Shown piece by piece: positions 17,618-27,584 of a DNA stretch of 64,000 nt (position 1 is its first letter; each line of letters opens with the position of its first letter). Source of the DNA: CAWBLP01 sp963721065 (lineage in GTDB: Bacteria; Pseudomonadota; Alphaproteobacteria; Acetobacterales; Acetobacteraceae). The translations under genes and the position numbers were made by a program. Under the pieces are notes generated by a model. That model ran no database searches and was not told the DNA's origin. It was given only the letters and a program-made list of their open reading frames with translations. The stretch is from the NCBI GenBank assembly GCA_963721065.1, contig CAVRHO010000009.1:310001-374000 (forward strand), in the 5' to 3' direction.

Positions 17618-17881
17618 TCACGTCCGGAACGTTTGTCCCGCTGTGCCGCGTCCGCGCGGAACCTGCAGCCGGGCAAGGCGATTCCGGCAAGCAGGGCACG
17701 TGACCTGGTCGGAAGGGTCCCCCCACCCGGAACGAGGGCCTGGTTCCGCGCCGCACAGTGCGATCCTGCACCCGGCCGTGACAGCATGAAAGACCGGCTT
17801 CGGCCCCCCGATCCGTGCGCCCCCCGTCTTGCGCACCGCCATGAACTGGCGGCCCATCCGGTCAATCAGCCTGTCATCCAT
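17618..17881 (-). CDS. Small Cys/His protein, putative zinc-binding
   Basis: An 87-residue protein whose C-terminal half has regularly spaced metal-ligand candidates: a His in VFHAVTAG, then C-x4-C (GCRIALCG), and C-x2-C in VTCPACRNRL. GAEPGPRSGWGD lies between them. This looks like a genuine small zinc-ribbon-like protein rather than chance coding, though the family is not recognised with certainty. The start could also be the internal Met of MGRQFMAVRK (17857). Confidence 0.55.
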   Translation of the reverse strand: MDDRLIDRMGRQFMAVRKTGGARIGGPKPVFHAVTAGCRIALCGAEPGPRSGWGDPSDQVTCPACRNRLARLQVPRGRGTAGQTFRT

Positions 17882-17960
17882 CCGCGCTGCATGCCGCGCG
17901 AATTGGTGCTCGTCAAGCCGTTATCATGAGTGACAACGTGAAATCGTGTGGAATGGCGCC

Positions 17961-18161
17961 CTACCAGCCGCCGAACCAGAGCCCGACCCCGTGCACGACG
18001 CCCACCGGAAAGAACAGGCCGCCGGCCACCAGCAGAGGCCACGAGCTGCTTACCGCACAGAACACGATCGAGGTCAGCCACGCGGCATATCCCGCCAGGC
18101 CGAGCACGAGCCACAGCAGGGCGGTTGGCAAGTCCATCGGACCATAACTGCGGAACTTCAT
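17961..18161 (-). CDS. Small membrane protein, two predicted helices
   Basis: The 66-residue product starts M-K-F-R-S-Y-G and has hydrophobic spans at about 14-34 and 40-62, ending in GVGLWFGGW. The start at 18161 has GGGGAAG 3-9 bases upstream on the minus strand. Function unknown; it is divergent from the ROK remnant. Confidence 0.6.
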   Translation of the reverse strand: MKFRSYGPMDLPTALLWLVLGLAGYAAWLTSIVFCAVSSSWPLLVAGGLFFPVGVVHGVGLWFGGW

Positions 18162-18382
18162 CGCTTCCCCATTCGATCGAAGGTGCACGGCATCGCGTCG
18201 TCGTTGCTGGTCAGCATTGGTGCCCGCATTCTGCGCCATTGGGCGCACCGCTTTCATTAAGATTCCGACAGAGACACGTCGCAACCCGGTGCAGTCACGC
18301 GGAGCTGAACCCTACCCCTGGCGCCGGCGCTCCGCCAGACGGACCCCGGCGGGCCATCTCGTTTTGCAAGGGAACCAGACCA

Positions 18383-19091
18383 GTGCATCCGCACCACGGG
18401 TCCGCGCGTCTGCGCGGTGTGACGGTCGATGCCTACAATGCGGAACTGTGCGACAGCGAAGGCTTCGTCGGCGACCGGGCCAGCCGCCGGGCCTTCCGCT
18501 CGATCCTGGATCAGTGGCGGGTGCGTGTGCGCGAGCTGGGAGAGAATCCGCTGGGCCCGCGCGCCACCGACGGCACCGCCCGGAACCGCAGGGTCGGCCG
18601 CGCTCCTGGCGGCCGATATCGGCGGGTCGAAGATGCGCGTGGGCCTGATCGCGGGCGCCGGCACCGCCGCTCGGGTGCTGGACACGGCGGTCTGGCGCTA
18701 CGGTGACCACGGCGCCGACCGGTCGGAGGCGGTGCAGCGTCTCGGGGATATGCTGCGGGCGATGACCGGCCGCGCCACCACGCTCGGCTGCGGCCTTGCG
18801 CCGTTCGTCGGCATCGCCTGCCCGGGGCGGATCCGCGATGACGGCGCCATCCTGCGGGGCGCGCAGAACCTGCCCGGCGACTGGCAGGCACCGGACTTCA
18901 ACCTGCCACGGAGGCTCGCCGCGCTGCTGCCCGATATCGGCGGCCGGCGGCCGGTCGTGCGGATGCACAACGATGCCGTGGGCCAGGGGCTCAGCGAACT
19001 GCCGTGGATGCACGACGTCCCGCGCTGGGCTGTGCTGACCATCGGCACCGGGCTGGGCAATGCGTGCTTCACCAGCCGGCCGGAGGCGTAG
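18383..19091 (+). pseudogene. Broken ROK-family (sugar kinase-like) gene
   Basis: The first 60 or so codons from the GTG at 18383 read VHPHHGSARL...VDAYNAELCDSEGFVGDRASRRAFRSILDQW, which I recognise as the N-terminus of a ROK-family protein of Rhizobiales/Rhodospirillales. Coding then moves to another frame near 18560-18600 and continues with a ROK ATP-binding segment (LLAADIGGSKMRVGL), FVGIACPGRIRDDG, GAQNLPGDW and MHNDAVGQGLSELPWM, ending in LTIGTGLGNACFTSRPEA. A segment that normally lies between the two parts appears to be missing. The combination of internal deletion and frame change indicates a pseudogene, unless assembly is at fault. It converges with rnhB, whose stop is 2 bases away. 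Confidence 0.7.
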
Positions 19092-19093
19092 GG

Positions 19094-19732
19094 CTACGCC
19101 GTTTCTGCCGCGTCCGGTTCGGCCAGATCAAGCCGGAGCTGTGCCACGCTGAAGAAAGTCGGCCGGTGGTGGGGCGTCGCGCCCAGGCGGCGGAGCGCTG
19201 TGCGGTGGAACGCCGTGGCGTAGCCGGCATTGGTTTCCCACCCATAGCCGGGAAAACGCACCGCCAGCCGAGCCATGGCGCGGTCGCGCACCACCTTGGC
19301 GACGATCGAGGCCGCGGCGATCGACAGGCACCGGGCGTCGCCGCCGACCACGCACTGCACCGGGCAGGTGAGTTGCGGTCGCTGGTTGCCATCGACCAGC
19401 GCCAGGTCGGGCGGCGCCGGCAGGCGTGCCACGGCGCGGCACATGGCCAGCAGTGCCGCGTGCAGGATGTTCAGCCTGTCGATTTCCGCCACCGACGCGG
19501 CGCCGAGTGCGATCTCCGCTCGGCCCGAGGCGCGCAACGCGGTGAAGGCGGCCACGCGCTGTTCGGCTGACAGCTTCTTGGAGTCGTCCAGCATGCCGGC
19601 CAGCTTGCGCGGCACGCCGGTGGGAAACACCACGGCGGCGGCCACCACGGGCCCGGCGAGTGGCCCCCGTCCGACCTCGTCCACCCCCGCGACGCGTCCC
19701 CCGGCCGCCTTTTCCAACGCGAAATTCGGCAT
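19094..19732 (-). CDS. rnhB: Ribonuclease HII
   Basis: Cytosolic endonuclease that cuts RNA in RNA-DNA hybrids and removes misincorporated ribonucleotides from DNA. The 212-aa product has the RNase HII catalytic motif GVDEVGRGPLAGPVV (Asp18, Glu19), the DDSKKLS loop, the third acidic site in LALVDGN, and SIAAASIVAKVVRDR with the HR.(S/T)F element (HHRPTFFSVAQL). Length and order match the family. Confidence 0.96.
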   Translation of the reverse strand: MPNFALEKAAGGRVAGVDEVGRGPLAGPVVAAAVVFPTGVPRKLAGMLDDSKKLSAEQRVAAFTALRASGRAEIALGAASVAEIDRLNILHAALLAMCRAVARLPAPPDLALVDGNQRPQLTCPVQCVVGGDARCLSIAAASIVAKVVRDRAMARLAVRFPGYGWETNAGYATAFHRTALRRLGATPHHRPTFFSVAQLRLDLAEPDAAETA

Positions 19733-20169
19733 GGGCGGTGGGTTAGCAGGGCCGCGCGAGTCGCGGGAGTGGGTATTTCGTCCAGCGACCGGTATTTCAC
19801 CCGGCAGTCGGCCTATGCAGTCGGCCTATGAGGTGACACGGCGGCGACCACCCTGTGGCGGGCGAAGGCCCCCCGGGCGGCACCGGGCAAAGTGCGTCGA
19901 ACCAGATCAGTCCGACGCATGCCGGCGCTGTTCACGCGCGCATCCTGCATCGACCCGAGCAGGCCATTGTCGGTTGGACCCGCGGGCGCATGGGTCGAAG
20001 CCGGGTCCTGTCCCGGTAGGTCACCCAGCGTGCGTGCCGCACCAACGATGTGGACTTCGCCCGTGCACTCGCCAGTCGTACGCCGCTATCACGCGCTACG
20101 CCGGCCGAGCCCACCGCCCTCCAGGTATGGCGGACACGGGGTGGACCGCCGTCCGCGCCCGTCAGGCGA
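19733..20169. other. Intergenic region, nothing recognised
   Basis: The stretch is about 440 bases of GC-rich DNA. A 13-base direct repeat, gcagtcggcctat, occurs twice near 19803-19828. No frame with convincing composition, RNA gene or terminator was seen. Confidence 0.45.
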
Positions 20170-20790
20170 TCAAACGGGAAAATCGCTGCGCTGCTGGCCG
20201 ATCGCGCCACCGATCAGTTGGCCCAGTTGAAAGGCCAGCGTCCGGTTGTCCGTGCCCTGCATCGTGCATTGCACCGTCGCCACCCAGTTCGGCCGCGCTG
20301 CGCCGGTATTGCGCGCCTCGGCGCGCAGCATCAGCACTGCCGACTGCACCGGCTGCCGCGGAGAGAAGACGCTGTAATTGGGGATATCCGGCAGGGCCAG
20401 CGTCCGGCCGCCCTGCAGCGACGCCGTACCACCCCCCGACCAACTCGACCATCCCGGCGCCGACCCGCCGCCGGTGCTTGGCCCGCTGCCACCGCTGCGC
20501 CCGCCGCCCTGCCGCATGACCTCGTAGCTGAGCCTCAGGTGCACCGTCGGCGTGCCCGTCACGGTCACCCCCGCCGCCTGCATGCCGTTGGTGAAGGCCT
20601 GGGCAAGTCGCGCCGGCACGACCGAACTGTCCGCCAGGTCGAGCGCAACAATGGTCGGCGTCGTCAGCGCGTGCAGCAGTGCGGCGGAGTAGGTTCCCGT
20701 GCAACTCGACATGGCCTGCGCCCGCACGCTGCCCACCGTCACAAACCCGATGCACGCGAACAGCCCCGCCGTGGCGATACGTGCGGTCAC
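20170..20790 (-). CDS. Exported hypothetical protein
   Basis: Starting from the GTG at 20790 (VTARIATAGLFACIGFVTVGSVRAQA), the protein has a typical Sec signal peptide cut after about residue 26, giving a 206-aa precursor. The mature part contains a glycine/serine-rich linker (about 112-140, GGGRSGGSGPSTGGGS) and a C-terminal part (VQSAVLMLRAEARNTGAARP, WVATVQCTMQGTDN, LGQLIGGAIGQQ). Two cysteines (SSCTG and VQCTM) may form a disulfide. No family is assigned. The ribosome site is weak; a longer form from 20880 is possible but would not start with a signal. Confidence 0.6.
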   Translation of the reverse strand: MTARIATAGLFACIGFVTVGSVRAQAMSSCTGTYSAALLHALTTPTIVALDLADSSVVPARLAQAFTNGMQAAGVTVTGTPTVHLRLSYEVMRQGGGRSGGSGPSTGGGSAPGWSSWSGGGTASLQGGRTLALPDIPNYSVFSPRQPVQSAVLMLRAEARNTGAARPNWVATVQCTMQGTDNRTLAFQLGQLIGGAIGQQRSDFPV

Positions 20791-21024
20791 CCGCGCACGG
20801 CCGTCACGAGGCGCACGTCTGCGACCAACAGGCCGCGAGCCATCATGCCCTCTGTTCCGATCCAATCCAGTCGGCCCCATTGTTGATCCCCTGCGCTGTG
20901 ACGCAGACGGAAAACGGGCACCATCCGAGGTGCCAGGCTATGCGGTTTCGGCAAGAACGACGGTGGGGGAGCCAATTCCCGCGCCAACCATCGTGTCACG
21001 GCACACGGGCGTGCGCCTTCGTCA

Positions 21025-21534
21025 TCAGTCGCTCGTCCGTTTCAAAGTCAGGCTGTAGGTGCATTGCGACCAGCCGCGTCCGCCCGGCATGGTGAGCTGG
21101 CCGTGGAACGTGCTGCCGACGAATTGCCCAAACACCCACGCCTGTCCGAATACCATGCGGAGTCTGTGATCGGGGGCGATCGTGCCGCGGAAGCCGCCCC
21201 ATCGAACGGCATTGCCGTGTACATTGAAGTCCTGCACCAGCCGGTTCTGCACGCAAACGCCGCCGCCTGTGCTCAGCGGTTCAGCCGTCCCGCTATACGA
21301 TCCGTCGCGGATCGCAGTCTCGGTCGGCCGGGGAGGTTCGGAGGAAAGATTCGCCGGGGGAGCCGCAAGACTCCCCTGGGCGCCCCCCGCCTGGCCACCA
21401 CCCTCGATAACCCGAGGCGGCCCGAACGGTGACTGGAGCATGACCGTTGGCGGGCCGCCTTTCTCATAGGTGGCACTGCAGCCACCGATCACGCCAACCA
21501 TCAATCCAACAGTGGCAATCCTGGTCCATGCCAT
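21025..21534 (-). CDS. Predicted lipoprotein, function unknown
   Basis: The N-terminus MAWTRIATVGLMVGVIGGC is a lipoprotein signal peptide with lipobox IGGC (Cys19). The mature part has a disordered, proline-rich stretch to about residue 75. A compact beta-rich domain follows (IRDGSYSGTAEPL...CVQNRLVQDFNVHG...GTIAPDHRLRMVFGQAWVFGQFVGS), resembling small bacterial surface or inhibitor-like domains. The ATG at 21534 is preceded by GGGAG. 169 aa. Confidence 0.7.
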   Translation of the reverse strand: MAWTRIATVGLMVGVIGGCSATYEKGGPPTVMLQSPFGPPRVIEGGGQAGGAQGSLAAPPANLSSEPPRPTETAIRDGSYSGTAEPLSTGGGVCVQNRLVQDFNVHGNAVRWGGFRGTIAPDHRLRMVFGQAWVFGQFVGSTFHGQLTMPGGRGWSQCTYSLTLKRTSD

Positions 21535-21752
21535 CACTCCCGATCTCCTGCACACAAGATTTGTCGGAACACCTGGAACGTCAGCCTGGCTGGCTGCGGG
21601 AACGACTCATGCGCGCCGGACAGGGTGCATAATGTCGGCCGGCAGGCGGCGCAGGACGCACCGCCTCGGTCTGCTCGGCAAGAGACCCGATCTTAGCGTG
21701 CAGCCCGCTCCGTTCACCACTGCAGGGCTTCGGGCACATACCGCAGCCACCG

Positions 21753-22977
21753 TCAGCGCGCGTTGCCAGCGGCCCCGTCCGGCCAGATCGCCGCGCGCCA
21801 GTACACCGCGATCGCCAGCGTCAGCAGCAGCCCGGAAATGCTGTACAGCGTGGCCGTTGCGGTGAACCCGATCCGCTCGATCAGCGTGCCGGACAGCAGC
21901 AGCCCGACGGGCAGCCCGTAGATCGCCAGCATCCGCACCCCCATCACCAGTCCCCGCATCCGTTCGGCGGAGGCCCGCAGCAACAGCACCGCCAACGGCA
22001 CCAGGCTGAGACTCTGCGCACAGCCGGCCAGCACCAGCATCACGCGCCCCATCATCGCGTCATGCATGAACCCGAAAACCAGCAGCATGGTGTACCAGAC
22101 CAGCGCGAACCCGATCATCATCCGTCCCGGCCGAAGCCAGCGGGCGGTCAGGCTGACCATCACGGAGCCCAGCAGCGCCCCGACGGCGAAGCTCGCCACC
22201 AGGCTGCCCAGGCCGGTTTCACCGATGTGGTAGATTTCCCGCGCGACATAGGGCAGCAGCCCGATGGTCAGCGGAAACGCGGTCAGGTTCACCAGGAACG
22301 CCAGCCACATGGCCGCCAGGGAGCATGGCGTGTTCCAGACATACACCAGCCCCTCCCGCAACTCCCGCAGCGGCGAACGGTGAATGGTCCCGGCCGGTGG
22401 CGGCCCGCGCCGCGTGCCCACGCCCAGCGTCAGCAGAAAGGCAATGGCGTAACAGGCGGCGATCACCGCATAGGCCGGCCCGATGCCGAACGCCACGAAC
22501 GCGGCGGACCCCACCAGAGGACCCACGATGCGGGCGGAATCCGACGTGGTGCGGGATACGCCCATCGCCCCCATCAACCGGTCCGGCGGCATCGTCTCGG
22601 CCACCAGCGCGTTGCGCATCGCCAGGTCGGATGGGCGCACCAGACCCGCCAACGTCACGATGATGAAGACGTACGCCGGCCGCAGCGCCCCGGTGAACGC
22701 CAGCGTCATCAGCGAGGTGGCGAGAGTTCGCATAGATCGCCCGCATCGTGCACTGCACGGTGCGCAGCCCCAGCCGGTCCCCCGCGACCCCGATCATCGG
22801 CGCGATCAGCGTGCCGAAATACTGCAGGGAGCCGAACACCGTCAGCAGCAGCACCGATCCCGTCTGGACCATGATGTACCAGCCCAGGATCACGTTCTCC
22901 ATCTCAAAGCCCCAGGAGGTGATCAGGTCGGCGGGGAACTGAAAACGAAAGCTGCGCACCTGGAACGGCGCCAACAT
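21753..22977 (-). pseudogene. MFS transporter interrupted by a single-base frameshift
   Basis: The N-terminal part (from the ATG at 22977, MLAPFQVRSFRF...LITSWGFEMENVILGWYIMV...GVAGDRLGLRTVQCTMRAIYA) and the C-terminal part (LATSLMTLAFTGALRPAYVF onward) lie in different frames of the minus strand. The frames meet at 22727-22728, where the plus strand has TT. Removing one T gives a continuous reading IYATLATSLMTLAF and a 407-aa protein of normal major-facilitator length. Ten or more hydrophobic segments are recognisable across both parts. The substrate is unknown. Treat it as a pseudogene or a sequencing error. Confidence 0.75.
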
Positions 22978-23440
22978 CCCGCCCCGACCGCGCCGTCGCG
23001 GCACGACGCCCGCGGTGGCAGGGGGAACGGGAGGCGCGACGGCCCCAGCGGCACGCAACAGTGCATCGCCGCTCTCTTGCGAGCGGGCGGTTGCCCGGAA
23101 CAATGGACGTTTCCTCTCAGCCAGTGGCCGTATCGGCCCTCGGCCGGACGGTAGCGGGTCTGCGTGAAGCCGGGAAGCCGGGCGGCGGGACATGACCGCC
23201 GTGGCGGGCGGAGGCCGTGGGCGCGTTGTGTCTCTACCACCTGCAATGCGCGTTGCGTCACGGTCGGCGAAGGTGGGATATCCACATCTCTTCGTCGCCG
23301 CCATCAGCAAAAATCGTGGATGGGCGGTCGGTTGAGCGCGTCGCGGAGGCGGTGTTCATCGATGCCGAGATGGCGCGGCAACATCGTCGGCTGTATCGGG
23401 CCGGCCGGCATTGCCGGGTTTCAGCAGATCAGGCCGACTT
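22978..23440. other. Intergenic region with one copy of the dispersed repeat
   Basis: No gene is supported. A degenerate copy of the dispersed inverted-repeat element lies at 23261-23331 (cggtcggcgaaggtgggata ... gccgccatcagcaaaaatcg tggatgggcggtcgg). Confidence 0.5.
23261..23331. repeat. Dispersed inverted-repeat element, degenerate copy
   Basis: It shares with 11084-11198 and 37229-37315 the right-hand half: a ...cagcaaa spacer end followed by cgtggatggccgg. The left arm gtcggcgaaggtgg / ccac is reduced compared with the perfect copy. Confidence 0.55.
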
Positions 23441-26400
23441 TCAGGTTCCCTTCGCCTGCCCTGCCTTGCGCCAGAACGGCAGCCGGTGCGCGCCCTCGAA
23501 CAGAACCGGCATCACGAACAGCACCAGCGGCATCTGCACCAGCAGGCCGGAGATGATGGCGATCGCCAGCGGACGCAGCAGCGCCGCCCCCTCGCCGATC
23601 CCCAACGCCAGCGGAAACAGTGCCAGGATCGCGGCGATGGTGGTCATGGCGATCGGCCGCAGCCGGTTGACCCCGGCATCGGCGAGCCCGGCGGCGCGGT
23701 CCCAGCTTTCCAATTCGCTGAACTCGGAAAAGAAGAAGATGGCGATTTCGGTGACGATGCCGATGATCATCGTCAGCCCCATCATCGCGGTGATGTCGCG
23801 CTGCGTGCCGGTCAGCCACAGGCCGATGAACACCGCCAGCACCGCCAGCAACTGCATCGACAGGATCAGCAGCGCGGTCAGGAAACTCTCATACAGGAAC
23901 AGCATCAGCGCGAACACCAGCAGAAGCGCCGCCAGGAACACCACCGTCAGGTCATAGATCGCGATCTGCTGCTGCGCGTACAGGCCGCCCATTTCGTAGG
24001 TGACGCCCTGCGGCAGCAGGTTGCCGCCGTCCAGCACGCGCTTCACCGCCGCGGCTTCCTTGCCCAGGCTGAGCCCGGGTTTCAGCCGGGCGGTCACGCC
24101 GATCATCGGCCGCAGGTTTTCGCGCGTGATCTCCGGTTGGCCGGTGGCGATCGACAGTGTCGCGATGCGCGCCAGCGGCACCATGTGCCCGTCCGGCGCG
24201 TGCAGCCACATCCGCTTCAGCGCCCCCAGCGTACTGCGGGCCCCGCGCGGCACCCAGACGCGAATGCCGACCATCTTGATCGGCTGCTCCACCTGCGTCG
24301 GCACGGCGCCCGACACGTAGTCGTTCAGTTGCGAGGTCACCTCGGCCGGCGTCAGGCCTTCCAACGCCGCCATGGCGCGATTCACCTTGATGTCCACCGC
24401 GTCGCCGGCCGGCACGATACCGTCGCGCACGTCGATCACGCCCGGTACCTTGCGGATCGCGGCGGCCACCTTCGGTGCAACCGGCAGCAGTTGGTCGGAG
24501 CTCTCGGCGAACAGCTTCACCTCGATCGGCTCGGGCACCGCGGTCAGGTCGCCGATCAGGTCCTCCATCAACTGGGACGTATCCACCTTGATGCCGGGAA
24601 TGGTGGTCTCGACCTTCGACTGCACGGCCTGCATCACCTGCCAGATCGGCGGGCGCGGTTTGGGCTTGAGCCGGACGAAGAAGTCACCGGTGTAGGCTTC
24701 GGTAAGGCCGCCGCCCATCTGCAGCCCGGTGCGCCGCGAATAGGTCCGGACCGACGGCGTGGCCTGCAGCACCGCGCCGATCCTGCGCAGCACGCGATCG
24801 GTTTCCCGCAGCGACGTGCCGGGCGGCATCCGGTAATCCAGCACGAACCCGCCCTCGTCCATCGGCGGCAGGAAGCCGGAGCCGACCTGGTTGAACGCCA
24901 CGTAGCCCACGCCGACCAGCGGCAGGATCGCGACCAGCGCGATCCAGGGGCGGCGAAGCCCCAGGGACAGCACGCGCCGGTAGTAGCGGTTCACCCGCTC
25001 CATGATCGGGCCGGTGTCCTTTCGGTCCACGTCGCGCTGGCCGAGCATCCAGCCGGACAGCAGGGGCACGACGAGCCAGGCGATCAGGTAGGAGATGACC
25101 AGTGCCCCGGCCATGGTGACCGCCAGGGCGCGGAAGAATGCGCCGGTCATGCCGTTCAGAAAGGCCAGCGGCGTGAAGATGATGATGGTGGACGCCGACG
25201 AGCCGGTCAGCGGATGGGCGAACTCCCGGGCGGCGAACAGCACGCGGGTGGACCAGGATTCCGCCCATGGCTCGGTGGCGGCGATGCCGGCGCGCATGCG
25301 CCAGATGATGTGTTCGACCATGACGATCGTGTCGTCGATGATCAGGCCCACCGCCGCGGCCGCGCCGCCCAGCGTCATGACGTTCAGGCCCATGCCGGCG
25401 ATGTAGAGCAGCAGTGCGGTGATCGCCAGGACCGCGGGCACCACCAGGATCGCCACGATGGTGATCTTCCAACTGCGCAGGAAGCCCAGCAGGACCACCG
25501 CGGCGAGCAGCACGCCGATGACGATCGCGTCGCGCACGCTGGTTTCGGAGTGCGACACCAGAACGCCCTGGTTGTACCAGGTGTGCACCTGAACGTCGGC
25601 CTTGATCTTCTTCAGGTACGCGTGGACCACTTTGGTGGCCTGGCGCGCAATCAGCACGGTGTTGGCGCCCGGCGCCTGGTGCACCGGCAGCAGAACGGCA
25701 CGCTGGCCGTCGGCCGTGACAGTCTGCCATCGGGGCACGTCGGACAGCCCGACGCTGGCGACGTCTTCCAGTTCCACCACGCCGTCCGGCCCCGTCTTCA
25801 GTACCGTGTGGCGGATGTCGCTGAGCGTGCGGATCCGTGTGTCGGAAACGACCAGGAACAGCCGGTCGTATTGCTGCACGCGGCCAACCGCCTTCAGCAC
25901 GTTGGAATTCTTCAGCGCGCGCGACACGTCGGCATAGGTCAGGCCGTAGGCCAGCAACCGCGTCGGGTCGATGCTGACGCGGTATCCGCCTGCGCGCCGC
26001 CTTCCACCCGGACACGGGCGACGCCGGTGATCTGGGTCAGCAGCGGTGCGAGCTGATACCGTGCGAGGTCATGCAGCCGGATCGGGCTGAGCTGTTTCGA
26101 GGTCAGGCTGAACGCCACCACCGGGTCGATCTGCGGATCCATCCGGCGTGCCTCCCACTGCGTGCCGGCCGGCAGGTTCGCGGCGATCTGCCCGAGGCGG
26201 CCCTCGATGCGCAGCAGCGCGGTGACCATGTTGGTGCCCCAGGCGAAGTCCACCGAGATGTCGGCGGAACCGCGGCTGGTGGTGGAGCGGACATTGACCA
26301 CGCCCGGTACCGAGCGGATGGCGATGGACACCGGGCGGGTCACCTCGATTTCCATCTGCGGCGCCGGGCGGACGCCGGCGGACAAGGAGACGCGCAGGCG

Positions 26401-26529
26401 CGGGAAGTTGACCTTCGGGAACAGCGAGACCGGGAGTTTGGTCAGCGAAAAGATGCCGCCGATCAGCAGCAGTACCGCCAGGAACAGGATGGAACGCTGG
26501 TGGCGGGCGACGGACTGGGCGAAGTTCAT
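23441..26529 (-). pseudogene. RND efflux pump permease (HME/CusA-like) with one frameshift
   Basis: An inner-membrane proton-driven efflux pump of the resistance-nodulation-division superfamily. The N-terminal part (MNFAQSVARHQRSILFLAVLLL, first helix and porter domain) ends in VRVEGGAQAD. Coding continues in another frame with YRVSIDPTRLLAYGLTYADVSRALKNSN. At about 25984 one base appears to be missing; restoring it gives 1029 aa, the normal length. The TM4 acidic pair is seen in GLIIDDTIVMVE, and the second half ends with the expected helix block. It starts 4 bases within the end of the adaptor gene (ATGA overlap). The lesion means no full pump would be made as sequenced. Confidence 0.85.
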
Positions 26530-27584
26530 TGCCTGACCACGCGGACCCGCATGCCGTCGGTCAGCTCATAGTTGCCCTGCACCACGACCTTGGCCCCGGG
26601 CTTCATGTCGCCGGTGACGCCCACCAGCCGGTTGTTTTCCGCGCCGGTGGTGACCTGCACCCGGTGCGCGGTACCGCTGCGCACGACGAACAGGTACTTC
26701 CCCTTGCTGTCCAGCAGAATGGCGTCCGGCGGCACGGCGACCACCTGCGTCCGCCCGAGCGTGATGGTGCCGCGCATGAAGGTGCCAACCGCCGGCGGCG
26801 GATCGACCGCAGCGTGTTGCAGCGGGATCGTCACGATGACGTCGCGCAGGCGCGTCTTCGGATCCACCGTGGCACTGACCGACTCGACCGTGCCCTTGCG
26901 GGTTTCGGTGGGATCGAGCGCGTCATGAAGCTGCACCGGCATGCCGGGCCGCACGGCGCCCGCGCGCTCGGGCTCTACGCCCAGCCGCACCACCAGCGCG
27001 CTTTGCGGCGCGAGGGTCAGGATATTGGCGCCCTCGGCCAGGTGCTGCCCCGCCTGGGCGCTGACCGCCGTAACCGTGCCGGCGGCGGCGGCCGTCAGCA
27101 CGCTGCGCGCCTTGCCGGCGCCCACACTTTGCAGCGCCTGCAGCTTCGCCCGCGCATCGGCCAGCGCGTTGCGCGCCTGCGCCACCTGCGCGTGCGTCGC
27201 CAGGTGCTGCCGCAGCAGGTGCTTCTGCCGGGACAGGTCGCCCTGTGCATAGGTAACGGCTGCCTGTGCCTGCGCATAGGCGGCGGACTGGGCCGGCGTG
27301 GTCTGCAGCGTGACGAGCTTCTGCCCCTTGCCGACCGCGTCCCCGGCCCGCACGAACAACTGCCCGACGATGGCGGCGAAGGGGGCGTTGACCGACAGGA
27401 CCGCATTCGGATCGGACGCGACGGTGCCGATACCCACGGCCTGCCGTTCGATCGTGGTCTTCACCGCGGGCTTCACCACCACGGCGGCGACCACCGCCGG
27501 CGCAGCCCCGGTATCGCGCGCCGATGCGGGGCCGCCCAGCACCAGCCCGGTGACCAGAAGGGCGAGAACGCGCAACGGCCGCAT
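26526..27584 (-). CDS. RND efflux periplasmic adaptor (CusB/CzcB-like)
   Basis: The 352-aa membrane fusion protein links the RND pump to the outer-membrane factor. It has a signal peptide (MRPLRVLALLVTGLVLGGPASA), lipoyl halves (NAPFAAIVGQLFVRAGDAVGKGQ and LTAAAAGTVTAVSAQAGQHL), and an Ala/Gln-rich hairpin between them. A beta-barrel (MPVQLHDAL...GTVESVSATVDPKTR) and a membrane-proximal domain ending GMRVRVVRQ follow. The Met/His-rich N-terminal metal site of CusB is not seen, so metal specificity is unproven. Start and stop overlap the OMF and pump genes by a few bases each, indicating a tightly coupled operon. Confidence 0.9.
   Translation of the reverse strand: MRPLRVLALLVTGLVLGGPASARDTGAAPAVVAAVVVKPAVKTTIERQAVGIGTVASDPNAVLSVNAPFAAIVGQLFVRAGDAVGKGQKLVTLQTTPAQSAAYAQAQAAVTYAQGDLSRQKHLLRQHLATHAQVAQARNALADARAKLQALQSVGAGKARSVLTAAAAGTVTAVSAQAGQHLAEGANILTLAPQSALVVRLGVEPERAGAVRPGMPVQLHDALDPTETRKGTVESVSATVDPKTRLRDVIVTIPLQHAAVDPPPAVGTFMRGTITLGRTQVVAVPPDAILLDSKGKYLFVVRSGTAHRVQVTTGAENNRLVGVTGDMKPGAKVVVQGNYELTDGMRVRVVRQ

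Noticed and set aside
23411..26056. A long plus-strand open frame opposite the RND pump
   Set aside because: It is a GC-driven antisense frame, rich in His, Arg and Gln with no start signal or family; the minus-strand RND motifs are unmistakable.
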